NCBI GenBank assembly: GCA_005223375.1
Contig: RXOD01005419.1
Location: 1 to 14,205, forward strand
Source of the DNA: Amoebophrya sp. AT5.2
Taxonomy: Eukaryota; Sar; Dinophyceae; Syndiniales; Amoebophryaceae
DNA length: 14,205 bases
Direction of reading: 5' to 3'
The translations under genes and the position numbers were made by a program. This document shows positions 7,624 through 14,205 of this stretch, in pieces (within the stretch, counting starts at the first letter, position 1; each line of letters begins with the position of its first letter). The notes under the pieces were generated by a model. It saw only the letters and a list, made by a program, of their open reading frames with translations. It was not told the origin of the DNA and ran no database searches.

Positions 7624-8224
7624 CTGCTCCTCATCTAAGATGATCGTGATGTTTTGTGGTACGTTCGACAATCAATTTATTTCTCGAAGAGCCAGGAGAT
7701 CGAGATCTACCAGCAGGGGCGACAGCGGGGAGAGGGACCTGAGGTAAAAATAAAAGCGCTCAGCCCGCACTTGGATTTGAGCTGCAGCTACACTTTCTTC
7801 TATGTATAGGTTTTTTTAGCGTAGTTAGGGCCGGAATCAGTACTAAGCGTTCACGTTGGCATTGGGCTTGAAAATAGCAACAAGGATCAAAATGAGCTGA
7901 TCACGTCATTGCCGCGACCGAGGCCGAGACCAGATTGATTCTGCAACGGTACCGATACGAAGAACAAGTAACCGAGAAGTCACGTCATGCGACCATCACC
8001 GGGAACCGCCAAGCTTCATCTTCACGATCACAGCTACGAGTGCACGACGCATGCGAAGCCAACTATTCCGAGAAACAAAAGACAAAAATCTTCACCCCTG
8101 CTTCATGTCACGTCATCCGATTCATTGCGATTGGCCACAAGATTCAGCTTTTCATCTATGAGCTTTGCGCTCACACACAGCGCAGCGGTACTCACAATTC
8201 TGGACCGCGCACAGGGGGTGCAAC
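7624..8224. other. Intergenic stretch with clustered TCACGTCAT words
   Basis: No gene is supported. Overlapping short plus ORFs (7935-8240 and 7987-8292) have shadow-like composition. The 9-mer TCACGTCAT, which contains an ACGTCA bZIP/CRE-type core, occurs at 7901-7909, 7980-7988 and 8108-8116 and nowhere else that I could find in the window. From about 8130 the sequence is similar to 11505-11620. This would be the upstream region of the plus ORF at 8225. Confidence 0.45.
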
Positions 8225-8680
8225 ATGGTGTCAGAAGTGACCAAGTTGCATGCATCCGGCCCTGCAGCCGGTCGTTACAGCAGCGCGAGTAAAATCGCAG
8301 CCAGTGCCGCTCGGCGCCTTGAGGAAGCGGTAATAAAAGTGAACATTGGCTCAATGCGCATCCTACGAAATAACGAAGTACGGGACCGCACAGAGCCTAC
8401 TTGGTTTGAGCGTAGACTTCGTTGCCTCAGTCAAGCGATCTACTATGAGTGTATCAGCACAACTACGCGCACGCGCACGCTTCATCGCAATCTGCCGCGA
8501 GAGGAGTCGCAGCCCATCTGTGCGCTGCTGTGCATAAAGCAGCAGACCGATTCTCTGAAAATTGCGACGAAAGTGCTCCGCAGCGTGCTCCTTTCCATGG
8601 CTGCGAATGAAGAATCGGCGAGCCCTCGCGAAACGGCGAAGCGTCTTGCCTACAAGCAATCACTGTGGGAGGCGGCATGA
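8225..8680 (+). CDS. Unrecognised 151-residue protein, part of a locally duplicated segment
   Basis: The first ATG in this open frame is at 8225 in a strong context (CAACATGG), and the stop is TGA at 8678-8680. The frame is open back to about 8165 without another ATG. The product is mixed alpha-helical in look, with amphipathic stretches (ARRLEEAVIKVN, LKIATKVLRSVLLSMA, ETAKRLAYKQSLWEAA), no membrane span and no motif I know. Diverged pieces recur at 10718-10800 (a decayed VLL-MAA-EES-...-PRE reading) and 11515-11620 (TAQRY...). Both are broken by stops or indels, so this may be the intact parent of local pseudogene fragments. The TGA overlaps an ATG at 8677 (ATGA), probably by chance. The opposite strand is also open over part of it. 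Confidence 0.4.
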   Translation: MVSEVTKLHASGPAAGRYSSASKIAASAARRLEEAVIKVNIGSMRILRNNEVRDRTEPTWFERRLRCLSQAIYYECISTTTRTRTLHRNLPREESQPICALLCIKQQTDSLKIATKVLRSVLLSMAANEESASPRETAKRLAYKQSLWEAA

Positions 8681-8760
8681 GTACAAAAATCGCAAGGCCA
8701 GCGCCAGGGGAGCAATCTCCTTACCCATATACCCATGGCGAGAGGTCGGCCAGCCACCGA

Positions 8761-9601
8761 ATGCGAGCGGCGGCACACCAGGCGAGTGATTGCCCACGGC
8801 GCAACTTCTTTGCGTCCATCTTCTTGCTTTTGTTACTCCACACCGCTGGAAGTTTGTGCGAAGCCCCCGCGCGCGAGGAGGCGGCCGCGACCTGTGAACT
8901 GATGGCGCAAGATCCTCCGGCTCTAACCGAGTCACTCCGCTGGGGCGCCCAGTCAGGTACAAGTAGACGTAGAAGCACTTCCGTGGGTAGTCGCAGCAGG
9001 GTAGGGTAGTCCTCATCGGAAATAAAAATAAAGTCACGACATAGATATACACCACAAACAGTCACGCCCCTCCCACTCTGCTCCACCCACCCCCCTCTTT
9101 CTTTTTCCAGCGGCCCATAGCGATGTTGGGCAACGCCGACGTCGCACCAAATTCCGCTCCCTGCTTGCCGAGATCCTCGGGCCCTGCGCCGCGAGGTTCC
9201 ACTCCCAGGATGCGCGCGCGCGTGCTGCTCTTGTTGGCGGCCGAATCCAAACCGTCGCCCGATGCCCAGCGTGCGGCTTTATCCATGGGACGGCGAGCCT
9301 GGGCAAGTGCTTGACAAATGTTCTTCCAGCAAGGCCATCCGTCGACGCGGACCGCACCAACGACCGCACGGCGGCGCCCATCCATGACGTGCAAAATCGT
9401 GGGGCTGGCAGACAAGTGAACACGACCACAGCCCCAGCCAACTGTCCAGGTCCAGGCACACGGCGGGCGCCGCCGTCTCGCCGTCAACGCCTCTGGATCC
9501 TTAAGCACGCCAGCACATCATGCCGCAGCGACCTCCCCATCTTGAAGCAGGTCCGGAGCCTAACTATGCAGCTATTCAGTCTTCGACTTCGACGCCAATA
9601 A
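8761..9601 (+). CDS. Candidate two-exon secreted basic protein
   Basis: Exon 1 is 8761-8986. From the ATG at 8761, residues about 1-35 look like a signal peptide: basic start, hydrophobic SIFLLLLLHTAG, possible cut after LCEA. The frame is also open from an ATG at 8677. A donor at 8987 (GTGG|GTAGTC) and a textbook acceptor ending TTTTTCCAG at 9110, preceded by about 40 pyrimidines, define a 124-base intron rich in stops. Exon 1 leaves one base over and exon 2 (9111-9601) supplies two, making an Ala codon. The frame then stays open for about 160 codons to the TAA at 9599-9601. Exon 2 is Arg-rich (GQRRRRTKFRSLLAEIL) with a Cys motif, CPACGFIH, that could bind zinc. Minus-strand ORFs (9034-9508) overlap it, so strand choice is not certain. 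Function is unknown. Confidence 0.4.
8987..9110 (+). other. Candidate intron (124 nt)
   Basis: It begins GTAGTC and ends in a long pyrimidine tract plus CCAG. Its middle is A-rich (AAATAAAAATAAAG) with stop codons. Composition contrasts sharply with the GC-rich sequence on both sides. The acceptor is convincing; the donor is the one that gives an open join, not the strongest possible sequence. Confidence 0.45.
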
Positions 9602-10279
9602 GTCTAAGATTCTTTTATAGGCAGGAAGACGCCGACAAGTCAGCGGCTTAGTTCTAGACAACTCGGAAAGCCTTTGACTCTCGCGGATACATATAGGCAC
9701 GTGCAGAAAATGAAAAAGTATCTATCATGTCTTTCAGCTGCCCACACAGTCTCCTGCTCTGTACTCTCTACACATGCTGACTTCCTCTCACCCTCTCGCA
9801 TCTGCTGCAGTGATCTCTCCCGAATTCTTGTGCTTTGTTATAGGAAGAGCAGAATTTGGATTTGCCACTCGACCTGGTCCTGGCTGCGCGTCGCTAGGAG
9901 AATTGTGTGACTGTGAGTGGTCACGACTAGAAGACGGGCTGAGGGAAGGGGAACGAGCTGGCGGCCCTCCCCTTCCACCCCTCAAGGGTCTCGATCCGTA
10001 GATGAACGCCAACCGTGTTGCAACGCAACTACTGGAGAAACCGCCCCTCGTGTTTCCGGTTCCTTCTCACTGTGTCGCTTCTGGTTTTTTACATTTTTCT
10101 GCGAGTTTTAGAAGATGTGATGGCAGTGCGATTTCTTCCATGGTACACATAATATGTTCATGGTATGATCTTTTTCCTAGAAGTACTGTACATGCAGGGT
10201 CGGGTCGGGTAGTCTAGGGTAGTGCTTCATCTTATACGTGTGCTTCTACTAGCACTACGTACAGGCACAGCGCCATATC
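9602..10279. other. Spacer with one possible plus-strand exon
   Basis: A plus ORF at 9774-10001 (ATG start, 75 residues) follows a pyrimidine-rich run ending CTGCTGCAG at 9810. Read from 9811 in that frame it gives ISPEFLCFVIGRAEFGF... to a TAG, so it could be a terminal exon of the gene to its left or a separate short ORF. No donor joins the two convincingly. The GGGT-rich run at about 10197-10222 (GGGTCGGGTCGGGTAG) is noted but is not a telomere array. Nothing else is supported. Confidence 0.35.
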
Positions 10280-10958
10280 TCAAAGGGAACAGAAAGAGTC
10301 TTCGTCCTCCCGGCAAGTCTGAAAGCTCCTCTCCGCGCCGTACTCACTGCCAGACCGCGCCGTGTGGTAGGAGCTCGCCGCAGACATGTAGGAGGCTTCA
10401 TGCTCCTCCCAGAAAGCGTCTTCACCGTCCTCGGAGGCAGATGAAGCGTCTTCACCGTCCTCGGTAGAAGTCCTCGGAGACGCAGGTGGGTAGACGTCAC
10501 AGATGCCTCCGGCGCTCAACCCGCTCGGTTTCTTCGTCAATTTCCGCGCGCGATGGTGCTGCTCTCGCGCCTGCCCAAGTTCGCGCCAAGGAAACCACTG
10601 GGGCTGCAGTTGCAGCAGAGGCCCTGCATGAACAGATTGAAATTTAATTGATTCATTGATGAAGAAAATGAACTACGCACATACTTAGATAGATTTGGAT
10701 AGGGATCAGTGATAGTAGACGCAGAGTGCTCCTTTTTATGGCTGCGAGTGAAGAATCGAAATCGATGAGACCTCGCGAAGCAACTTGACTACAAGTTAGT
10801 GGTCATTGTAGAAGGCGTCAGGAGTACATTTAGAGTGGAAAAATGTACTTACCCGCGGTGAGCAGCCGGCTTGCCACCGAGTGGTGGCAAACCGGCCGCG
10901 TGATGGCTCCAGTTCGCAGCGACGCGATCGAGAACTGGGAGCGCAGGATCCCTGTCAT
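10280..10958 (-). CDS. Two-exon gene: presequence-like N-terminus and acidic SED-repeat protein
   Basis: Exon 1 is 10958-10853 (ATG at 10956-10958, 35 codons plus one base). Exon 2 is 10623-10280, ending TGA. Together they total 450 bases, exactly 150 codons including the stop. The intron has a consensus GTAAGT donor and a TGCAG acceptor, and the join falls in the only open frame of exon 2. Residues 1-35 (MTGILRSQFSIASLRTGAIT...) have Arg, Ser and hydrophobic residues but no acidic ones, like a mitochondrial or plastid-type presequence. Next comes a Trp- and Leu-rich stretch (PLLQLQPQWFPWRELGQ), a basic patch (HHRARKLTKK), then acidic repeats (TEDGEDASSA, SEDGEDAFWE) encoded by a 30-bp tandem duplication, and a Ser/Tyr-rich tail. 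Codons are G/C-ending. It resembles 7083-7514 in the SED part. Function is unknown. Confidence 0.65.
10414..10464. repeat. 30-bp period tandem duplication in coding sequence
   Basis: The plus-strand 20-mer AAGCGTCTTCACCGTCCTCG occurs at 10414-10433 and again at 10444-10463. On the minus strand it encodes two copies of an acidic decapeptide unit (EDGEDA). The period of 30 keeps frame, supporting that exon 2 of the gene is translated. Confidence 0.85.
10624..10852 (-). other. Intron (229 nt), GT-AG, containing a diverged repeat
   Basis: The minus-strand intron begins GTAAGTAC and ends TCTGTTCATGCAG. Its 3' third is AT-rich. Its 5' half (about 10718-10850) is homologous to plus-strand 8590-8730, including the donor sequence itself. 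An earlier exon-intron unit was therefore duplicated, or a repeat supplied the splice site. Confidence 0.6.
10718..10940. repeat. Diverged copy of the 8590-8830 segment
   Basis: In the same orientation as 8590-8830, the sequence shares long blocks: GTGCTCCTTT..ATGGCTGCGA.TGAAGAATCG, CCTCGCGAA, CTACAAG and GGAGTAC/TGAGTAC. Similarity continues, at lower identity, through CTTACCC, GCCACCGA and the GGCGAGTGATTGCCC / GGCCGCGTGATGGCTCC region. By eye it is roughly 65-75% identical with small indels. It covers exon 1 and part of the intron of the minus-strand gene at 10280-10958. Confidence 0.65.
10865..10896. repeat. 14-bp inverted repeat beside the 5' splice site
   Basis: The arms 10865-10878 and 10883-10896 pair over 14 positions with a 4-base loop. 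On the plus strand one position is a C.A mismatch. In the minus-strand transcript the same position is a U.G wobble, so the stem is continuous in the sense RNA of the gene at 10280-10958. It lies inside exon 1, ending 13 bases before the donor GTAAGT. The homologous sequence near 8750 does not form this hairpin. Confidence 0.75.
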
Positions 10959-12335
10959 GGTCGTGTTTTATGGTTCAGCTGTCACTGATGTAGATCTCCG
11001 CGTTTTGTAGTTCCGCTGTCTTTGTTTTGTAGTTCCGATAGCGACTGACTACGTAGTTACTTAGCAGGTTTGTATTTGATGTAAAAACTAGAAAGAGCGG
11101 AGGGCACTATTACATGGTAAGGCGGATGGGAATCAATGGCAATGGGAAGTACAAAAAATAAGAGGCATGATGAACATCATGAAGCGCGCCGATAAAACAA
11201 AACCACCGCAGTAGACAAGAGCGCACCACGAGATCGGCAGAGAGTAGATATCAGACGAAAATTTTTAAAGTGGTATAGAAACACGCAACGACAAAATAAA
11301 TGCACGGGGCGAAGAGAACGGATTCACCATGCAGTTGCAGAAGATGCGTCCGCGAGTACGGATATAATAGCACGAGAGGCCGCGGCCAATTCCACGGGGT
11401 CGGAACTCGGAAGCATGACGTGCACAACAAGGAATAATCAGTACGAGAGCGTCGAGTACGGAAGCACAACTTCGAGTTTTAACGGAGGGACGGCGCGGTC
11501 GTACTAGGGGAAATCATATGCGAGATTCAGCTTTTCCTCGTGGAGCTTTGCGCTCTCACAGCGCAGCGGTACGCAGGATTCTCGCCGGTACGCGAGGTGT
11601 GGAGCACGGTGTTAATGGCAGTCTTAATGTCCTCGGGTTACTATACCTTGCGCTGAGAGGGTGTGATTGATTTTCTTTCTCAAAATTTTGAATTCAATGA
11701 ATGAGTCGCTTGTCCTGGCGTGCTGTTCCTGTTGAGCGCGAAAATGAATACTTATAAACGGTTTTGCTATTGCTATTGCTTGTACTAGCCAAGTAGTATT
11801 ACCCAAACAGAAGGTACTAGGTCCAACTCGTGCTCAAGAACGGCGGCCAGCGGTCCTGCTACGAAAGCATTGATGCGAAACTGTAGGGCGGTTTAAGTCA
11901 CTGTATAAACTACGATGCGAGAGCAGTGATGAGTTTTCTATCCCATAATTTTGAACTGGCGCACGCTGACTCTGTTGAGACGCTTGTCACGGGGGGTAAC
12001 AATGGATGCATGAGTCTACCAGAGCCTCATTTCAGCACCCAGGAGCAGCAGAGATATCAATTGAGGATCGCTTTCAGTTGTACTTGTAAAAGACCATCAA
12101 TGCGCGTCCGCATCCCGATCGACGCCGTTTACATCAGGATCGATGGTCCCCCACGACCACCGTTTACATGATGAACAAAAAACTGTATATATAAGTAAGT
12201 AGTGAAAAATCTAATGCTACCTAGGTGGTGGAGTTGCAGTTTCTATTGTTTGAGTTTAAAGCATACAACAGCGTAGTTGGGACGAAATCAAAGGAAGGCA
12301 TCACTAGCAGCAGCCGCGCGCAAATCCCGGGGCAA
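10959..12335. other. Long intergenic stretch with repeats and weak ORFs
   Basis: This is the upstream region of the minus-strand gene ending at 10958. It contains a 22-bp period duplication of GTTTTGTAGTTCCG (11002-11015 and 11024-11037). A diverged copy of 8130-8250 lies at 11505-11620. Two weakly similar AT-rich patches sit at about 11670 and 11930 (TTTTCTTTCTCAAAATTTTGAA against TTTTCTATCCCATAATTTTGAA). Short ORFs at 11251-11469 and 11624-11806 (minus) and 11929-12171 (plus) have no coding features. No gene is supported. Confidence 0.45.
11505..11620. repeat. Diverged copy of the 8130-8250 segment
   Basis: It shares GATTCAGCTTTTC, GAGCTTTGCGCTC, CAGCGCAGCGGTAC and GATTCT/AATTCT with 8140-8215, in the same orientation, then decays. 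A 2-base difference in a short CA run shifts the frame between the copies. Before it both read (E/K)IQLF...ELCA, and after it both read TAQRY, so the ancestor may have been coding. Confidence 0.65.
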
Positions 12336-12701
12336 ATGGACCACCGTATACGCCTCGGCGCAGCTGGCTCAAAATCAAATGCATCAAATAAATGTGGCGA
12401 TTGCGGCTCCGGCTGTACCCCCGTTGTACGTCTTATTCCAGATGGAAAACTGCATCGCGGCGTCGTGCCCGACTTCTGCGATTGCTGCCTCGGCTATCCA
12501 GGTTGCAGTCCCTCGTGCAAAGCGTTTCAAGAATTCAAGTATTTTACCCGACGCAAAACCGCATCTCGCTGCGTCCGCACCCAGTCCGCCGATGCTACCT
12601 CACCTGTGAGAATTGTAGCTCCTGTGGGGCGTTGCAAAGCCCTGATGTCGATATCGAATAAGCCTATTTCTACGTCGTACTCTGACCTTAGTGCAAATTG
12701 A
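12336..12701 (+). CDS. Cys-rich small protein, unrecognised
   Basis: From the ATG at 12336 (context GCAAATGG) the frame runs 121 codons to a TGA. It is open upstream to 12225 without an ATG. The middle holds eight cysteines in a C-x2-C-x3-C-x20-C-x-C-C-x5-C-x3-C pattern (KCGDCGSGC, then FCDCC and GCSPSC), with two or more further Cys downstream. Codons in this part favour C at the third position. The pattern could be a metal-binding or disulphide-rich domain, but I recognise no family, and an N-terminal signal is not evident from this start. A second frame (12277-12609) is also open here, which lowers confidence. It may be an exon. Confidence 0.35.
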   Translation: MDHRIRLGAAGSKSNASNKCGDCGSGCTPVVRLIPDGKLHRGVVPDFCDCCLGYPGCSPSCKAFQEFKYFTRRKTASRCVRTQSADATSPVRIVAPVGRCKALMSISNKPISTSYSDLSAN

Positions 12702-12864
12702 GGATTGAGAACGCTCGGCGCCTTGCCTCCCTTGCTTCAGTCGTGGGCAATTTAGTTTCCGCTGATTTTACATGCTACGCGCAGACGCAGCTCCTTTAGG
12801 CTTGATTTTAGTGAGTGTCTCGTATGAACAACAATCGGTTTTGCACATAAAAAACTTAAAATAA

Positions 12865-13356
12865 TCAATAAGGTTCTACTGGTGGAGGACGGAGCGGCTC
12901 GGCATCGTCGGAAGCGCCACTTGACTCCTGCGCGCTGGTGCGCTTGCACGACGTCAGTTTCTGAGAGCGCGACTTCGCGGCGGAACCCGAAGAACAATGA
13001 AAACGGGCGCCGCAGTCACACTCACAGCCTCTTCTGATTCTAGAAGAACAATTCATGTGTACCCCCGGCGCTTTGTTGTAGCTATATTTTTGCCCCCGAC
13101 CACGACTTCCAGGTCGATCCAACAAGCGCGCGATCGCGTCGTTCTCGTAGGTCCAGGGTTCGTGGTGCACGTCAAGAAATGCTCGGGGCGAGTTGGTCAG
13201 CATGCGAGGTCCCTCTCTTCCTCTCCACGAAGATGGAAATCTGCAACTTCCGCAGCTGCAATCTGCATCAAGGGTAGGCTTTGGTCCTCGGGTAGAATCT
13301 GGCTTTGTCCTGGGAGAATTAGGACACAGGCCGGAGCGCGAGAGCTGTACGACCAT
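12865..13356 (-). CDS. Basic, Cys/Ser-rich protein, unrecognised
   Basis: The minus-strand frame is open from about 13401 to a TAG at 12865-12867. I take the ATG at 13354-13356 (MVVQLSRSG..., 163 residues); an ATG 45 bases further upstream also exists. The central part (RAFLDVHHEPWTYENDAIARLLDRPGS) has G/C-ending codons and reads like a folded domain. A Cys-rich stretch (CECDCGARFHC) and a Ser/Lys/Pro-rich tail follow. No signal peptide or known motif is seen. The opposite strand is also open over much of this region (12997-13644). The start overlaps that of the plus ORF at 13355, so at most one of the two is likely to be used as drawn. Confidence 0.35.
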   Translation of the reverse strand: MVVQLSRSGLCPNSPRTKPDSTRGPKPTLDADCSCGSCRFPSSWRGREGPRMLTNSPRAFLDVHHEPWTYENDAIARLLDRPGSRGRGQKYSYNKAPGVHMNCSSRIRRGCECDCGARFHCSSGSAAKSRSQKLTSCKRTSAQESSGASDDAEPLRPPPVEPY

Positions 13357-13600
13357 GGTGCGACGTGCGTGCGTACTTATTCTTTGTTCATCGATATCCA
13401 TCTCGGCGCCTGTTCAGGAGCCGCGTTATCCCCACGCACCTGTTACGGTTCTTGGGCGTGTGGCTCGAAAGACGCTGGTCTCGACACCAGGGGCTGCCGG
13501 ACCATTGCGCAACAAGGGTGCTGCCGGGTGGCGCACAGTCTCCGCTGCATCTCAAGGACAAGCCCAGGGCAGGGCCAAGGGCAAGGACTCGAAAAAATAA
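13355..13600 (+). CDS. Small secreted-type basic peptide
   Basis: The ATG at 13355 has a strong context (ACGACCATGG). The 81-residue product begins with a signal-peptide-like MVRRACVLILCSSISISA (basic start, hydrophobic core, Ala before a probable cut ahead of PVQEP). A basic mature part ends in a Gly/Gln/Lys-rich tail (GQAQGRAKGKDSKK) at a TAA. An AT-rich AATAAAAATTAAA, including an AATAAA word, follows at once, as in a 3' end. The frame is open upstream to 13193, so a longer form is possible. Against it, the minus-strand ORF 12865-13356 starts at the same palindrome. Function is unknown. Confidence 0.35.
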   Translation: MVRRACVLILCSSISISAPVQEPRYPHAPVTVLGRVARKTLVSTPGAAGPLRNKGAAGWRTVSAASQGQAQGRAKGKDSKK

Positions 13601-13644
13601 TAAAAATTAAATTTTTTGAATTTAAATGTTTCCGGAGATCATGA

Positions 13645-14205
13645 AGATGCAGCGGCCCTCCACTCAGTGGTTTTCGCACGTGTTTTGTGAACTGTGATAC
13701 GGTTTTGAGCCATCCGCGTCACATGTTTGTTCCGCGCTTGGGTGTGCCCTCGTCTACTTGGAGTCGGATAGAAAGATGGCGCTTTTCCAGAGTGTGATAC
13801 GAATCGAAGTCGTGCGAATCACATCGATCGCACGCATCACATCGTCGGCGCACAGCCGGGGGGTCGTTTACTCGTGATACGGTTCTTTCACAGCATCCGG
13901 CGCATCTGCGTGATGCTGGCGGTCTGGTTGTACGTTTACCGCACGGACACGGCGTCACAGTCCTTGTAATGTGTAAGTGTCATTGATTTTAGCGTGATGA
14001 AAAAGCATATAAAGTGATAGAAACCTAATAAAAAAATGCGAAATCTAGTCATGTGGACGTCACGCATGTATCATAGAGTACTCCTCTCACATTGATTTTG
14101 TCACATGTGATGACGTTCTTGTGATGTACACAATTGATTCACTATCAAACACTGCTGCTTGTCCTCTTAGAATTTTTAATATTGGTGAGGTTCTTGCTAT
14201 CTGTC
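13645..14205. other. Right-end non-coding stretch with GTGATACG words
   Basis: GTGATACG occurs three times on the plus strand, starting at 13694, 13794 and 13874. The first and third continue as GTGATACGGTT and are followed by a related CATCCG(G)CG. Related CATCAC/GTGATG words are frequent in between. A perfect 10-bp palindrome, TCACATGTGA, is at 14101-14110. The last 250 bases are AT-rich. A minus ORF at 13719-13958 is Cys-rich (CDACDRCD) because it reads these repeats, and I do not support it as a gene. Confidence 0.4.

Noticed and set aside
8663..8680. ATGA stop/start overlap between the 8165-8680 frame and the ATG at 8677
   Set aside because: This looks like bacterial translational coupling, but the window has GT-AG introns and no ribosome-binding sites, so it is most likely chance.
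9034..9508. Overlapping minus ORFs of 141 and 148 residues
   Set aside because: They depend on non-ATG starts or have low-complexity GC-rich composition, and no splice signals support them. The plus strand has a strong acceptor and a longer in-frame exon. Rejection is tentative.
10197..10222. Telomere-like GGGTCGGGTCGGGTAG run
   Set aside because: There are only two or three imperfect units and no extended (TTTAGGG)n or similar array, so it is too short to call an interstitial telomere.
13719..13958. Cys-rich minus ORF (CDACDRCD)
   Set aside because: The cysteines come from reading the repeated GTGATG/CATCAC words. There is no good start context and no other coding signal.
1..14205. Dinoflagellate spliced-leader sequence, CRISPR array, transposase, rRNA or viral gene
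   Set aside because: I looked for a spliced-leader core, regularly spaced direct repeats, transposase or reverse-transcriptase motifs and rRNA or viral hallmarks by eye on both strands and saw none. Homology searches could still find degraded pieces.

Overview
The window reads as a stretch of nuclear DNA from a unicellular eukaryote. Genes are sparse and short and lie on both strands. Two GT-AG introns can be placed, one well supported and one as a candidate. No bacterial operon, Shine-Dalgarno or terminator logic is visible. The two largest proteins carry degenerate helical repeats of the 'W..(I/V)P......D.DVV..AL..G' type. These resemble the DUF4116-like repeats common in alveolates and other protists, so a dinoflagellate-type or related parasitic protist is possible. 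That placement is inference from style, not from a marker gene. No rRNA, tRNA, CRISPR array, recognisable transposase or viral gene was found.

Layout. At 1-1000 there is a small single-membrane-span ORF on the minus strand and a doubtful plus ORF. At about 1500-4000 and 4840-6900 lie two copies of a tandemly duplicated segment of about 2.9 kb. Each holds one minus-strand repeat-protein gene (1733-3193 and 4843-6081) plus its upstream DNA. The downstream copy (1733-3193) has lost its last repeat through a 4-nt difference that shifts the frame. The old reading frame is still open and still similar to its paralogue from about 1759 to 1516. This copy also carries a Ser-rich linker of roughly 130-145 residues that the other lacks.

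At 7083-7514 and 10280-10958 (both minus) are two small genes whose products share a short basic or amphipathic stretch followed by Ser-Glu-Asp repeats. The second is clearly two-exon: a consensus GTAAGT donor, a CAG acceptor and an exact in-frame join give a 149-residue product with an N-terminus like an organelle-targeting peptide. Between them, on the plus strand, are an unrecognised 151-residue ORF (8225-8680) and a candidate spliced gene for a secreted protein (8761-9601). Parts of the 8.1-8.85 kb segment recur in diverged form at 10.72-10.94 kb and 11.51-11.62 kb, so this part has been shuffled by local duplication.

The right third (11-14.2 kb) is mostly intergenic. It has weak ORFs: a Cys-rich plus ORF (12336-12701), and a minus ORF (12865-13356) that meets a plus secreted-peptide ORF (13355-13600) head to head at a CCATGG palindrome. 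The last 500 bases contain repeated GTGATACG words and become AT-rich.

No shared pathway can be read from these genes. The common theme is recently duplicated, fast-evolving, often signal-bearing proteins of unknown function.
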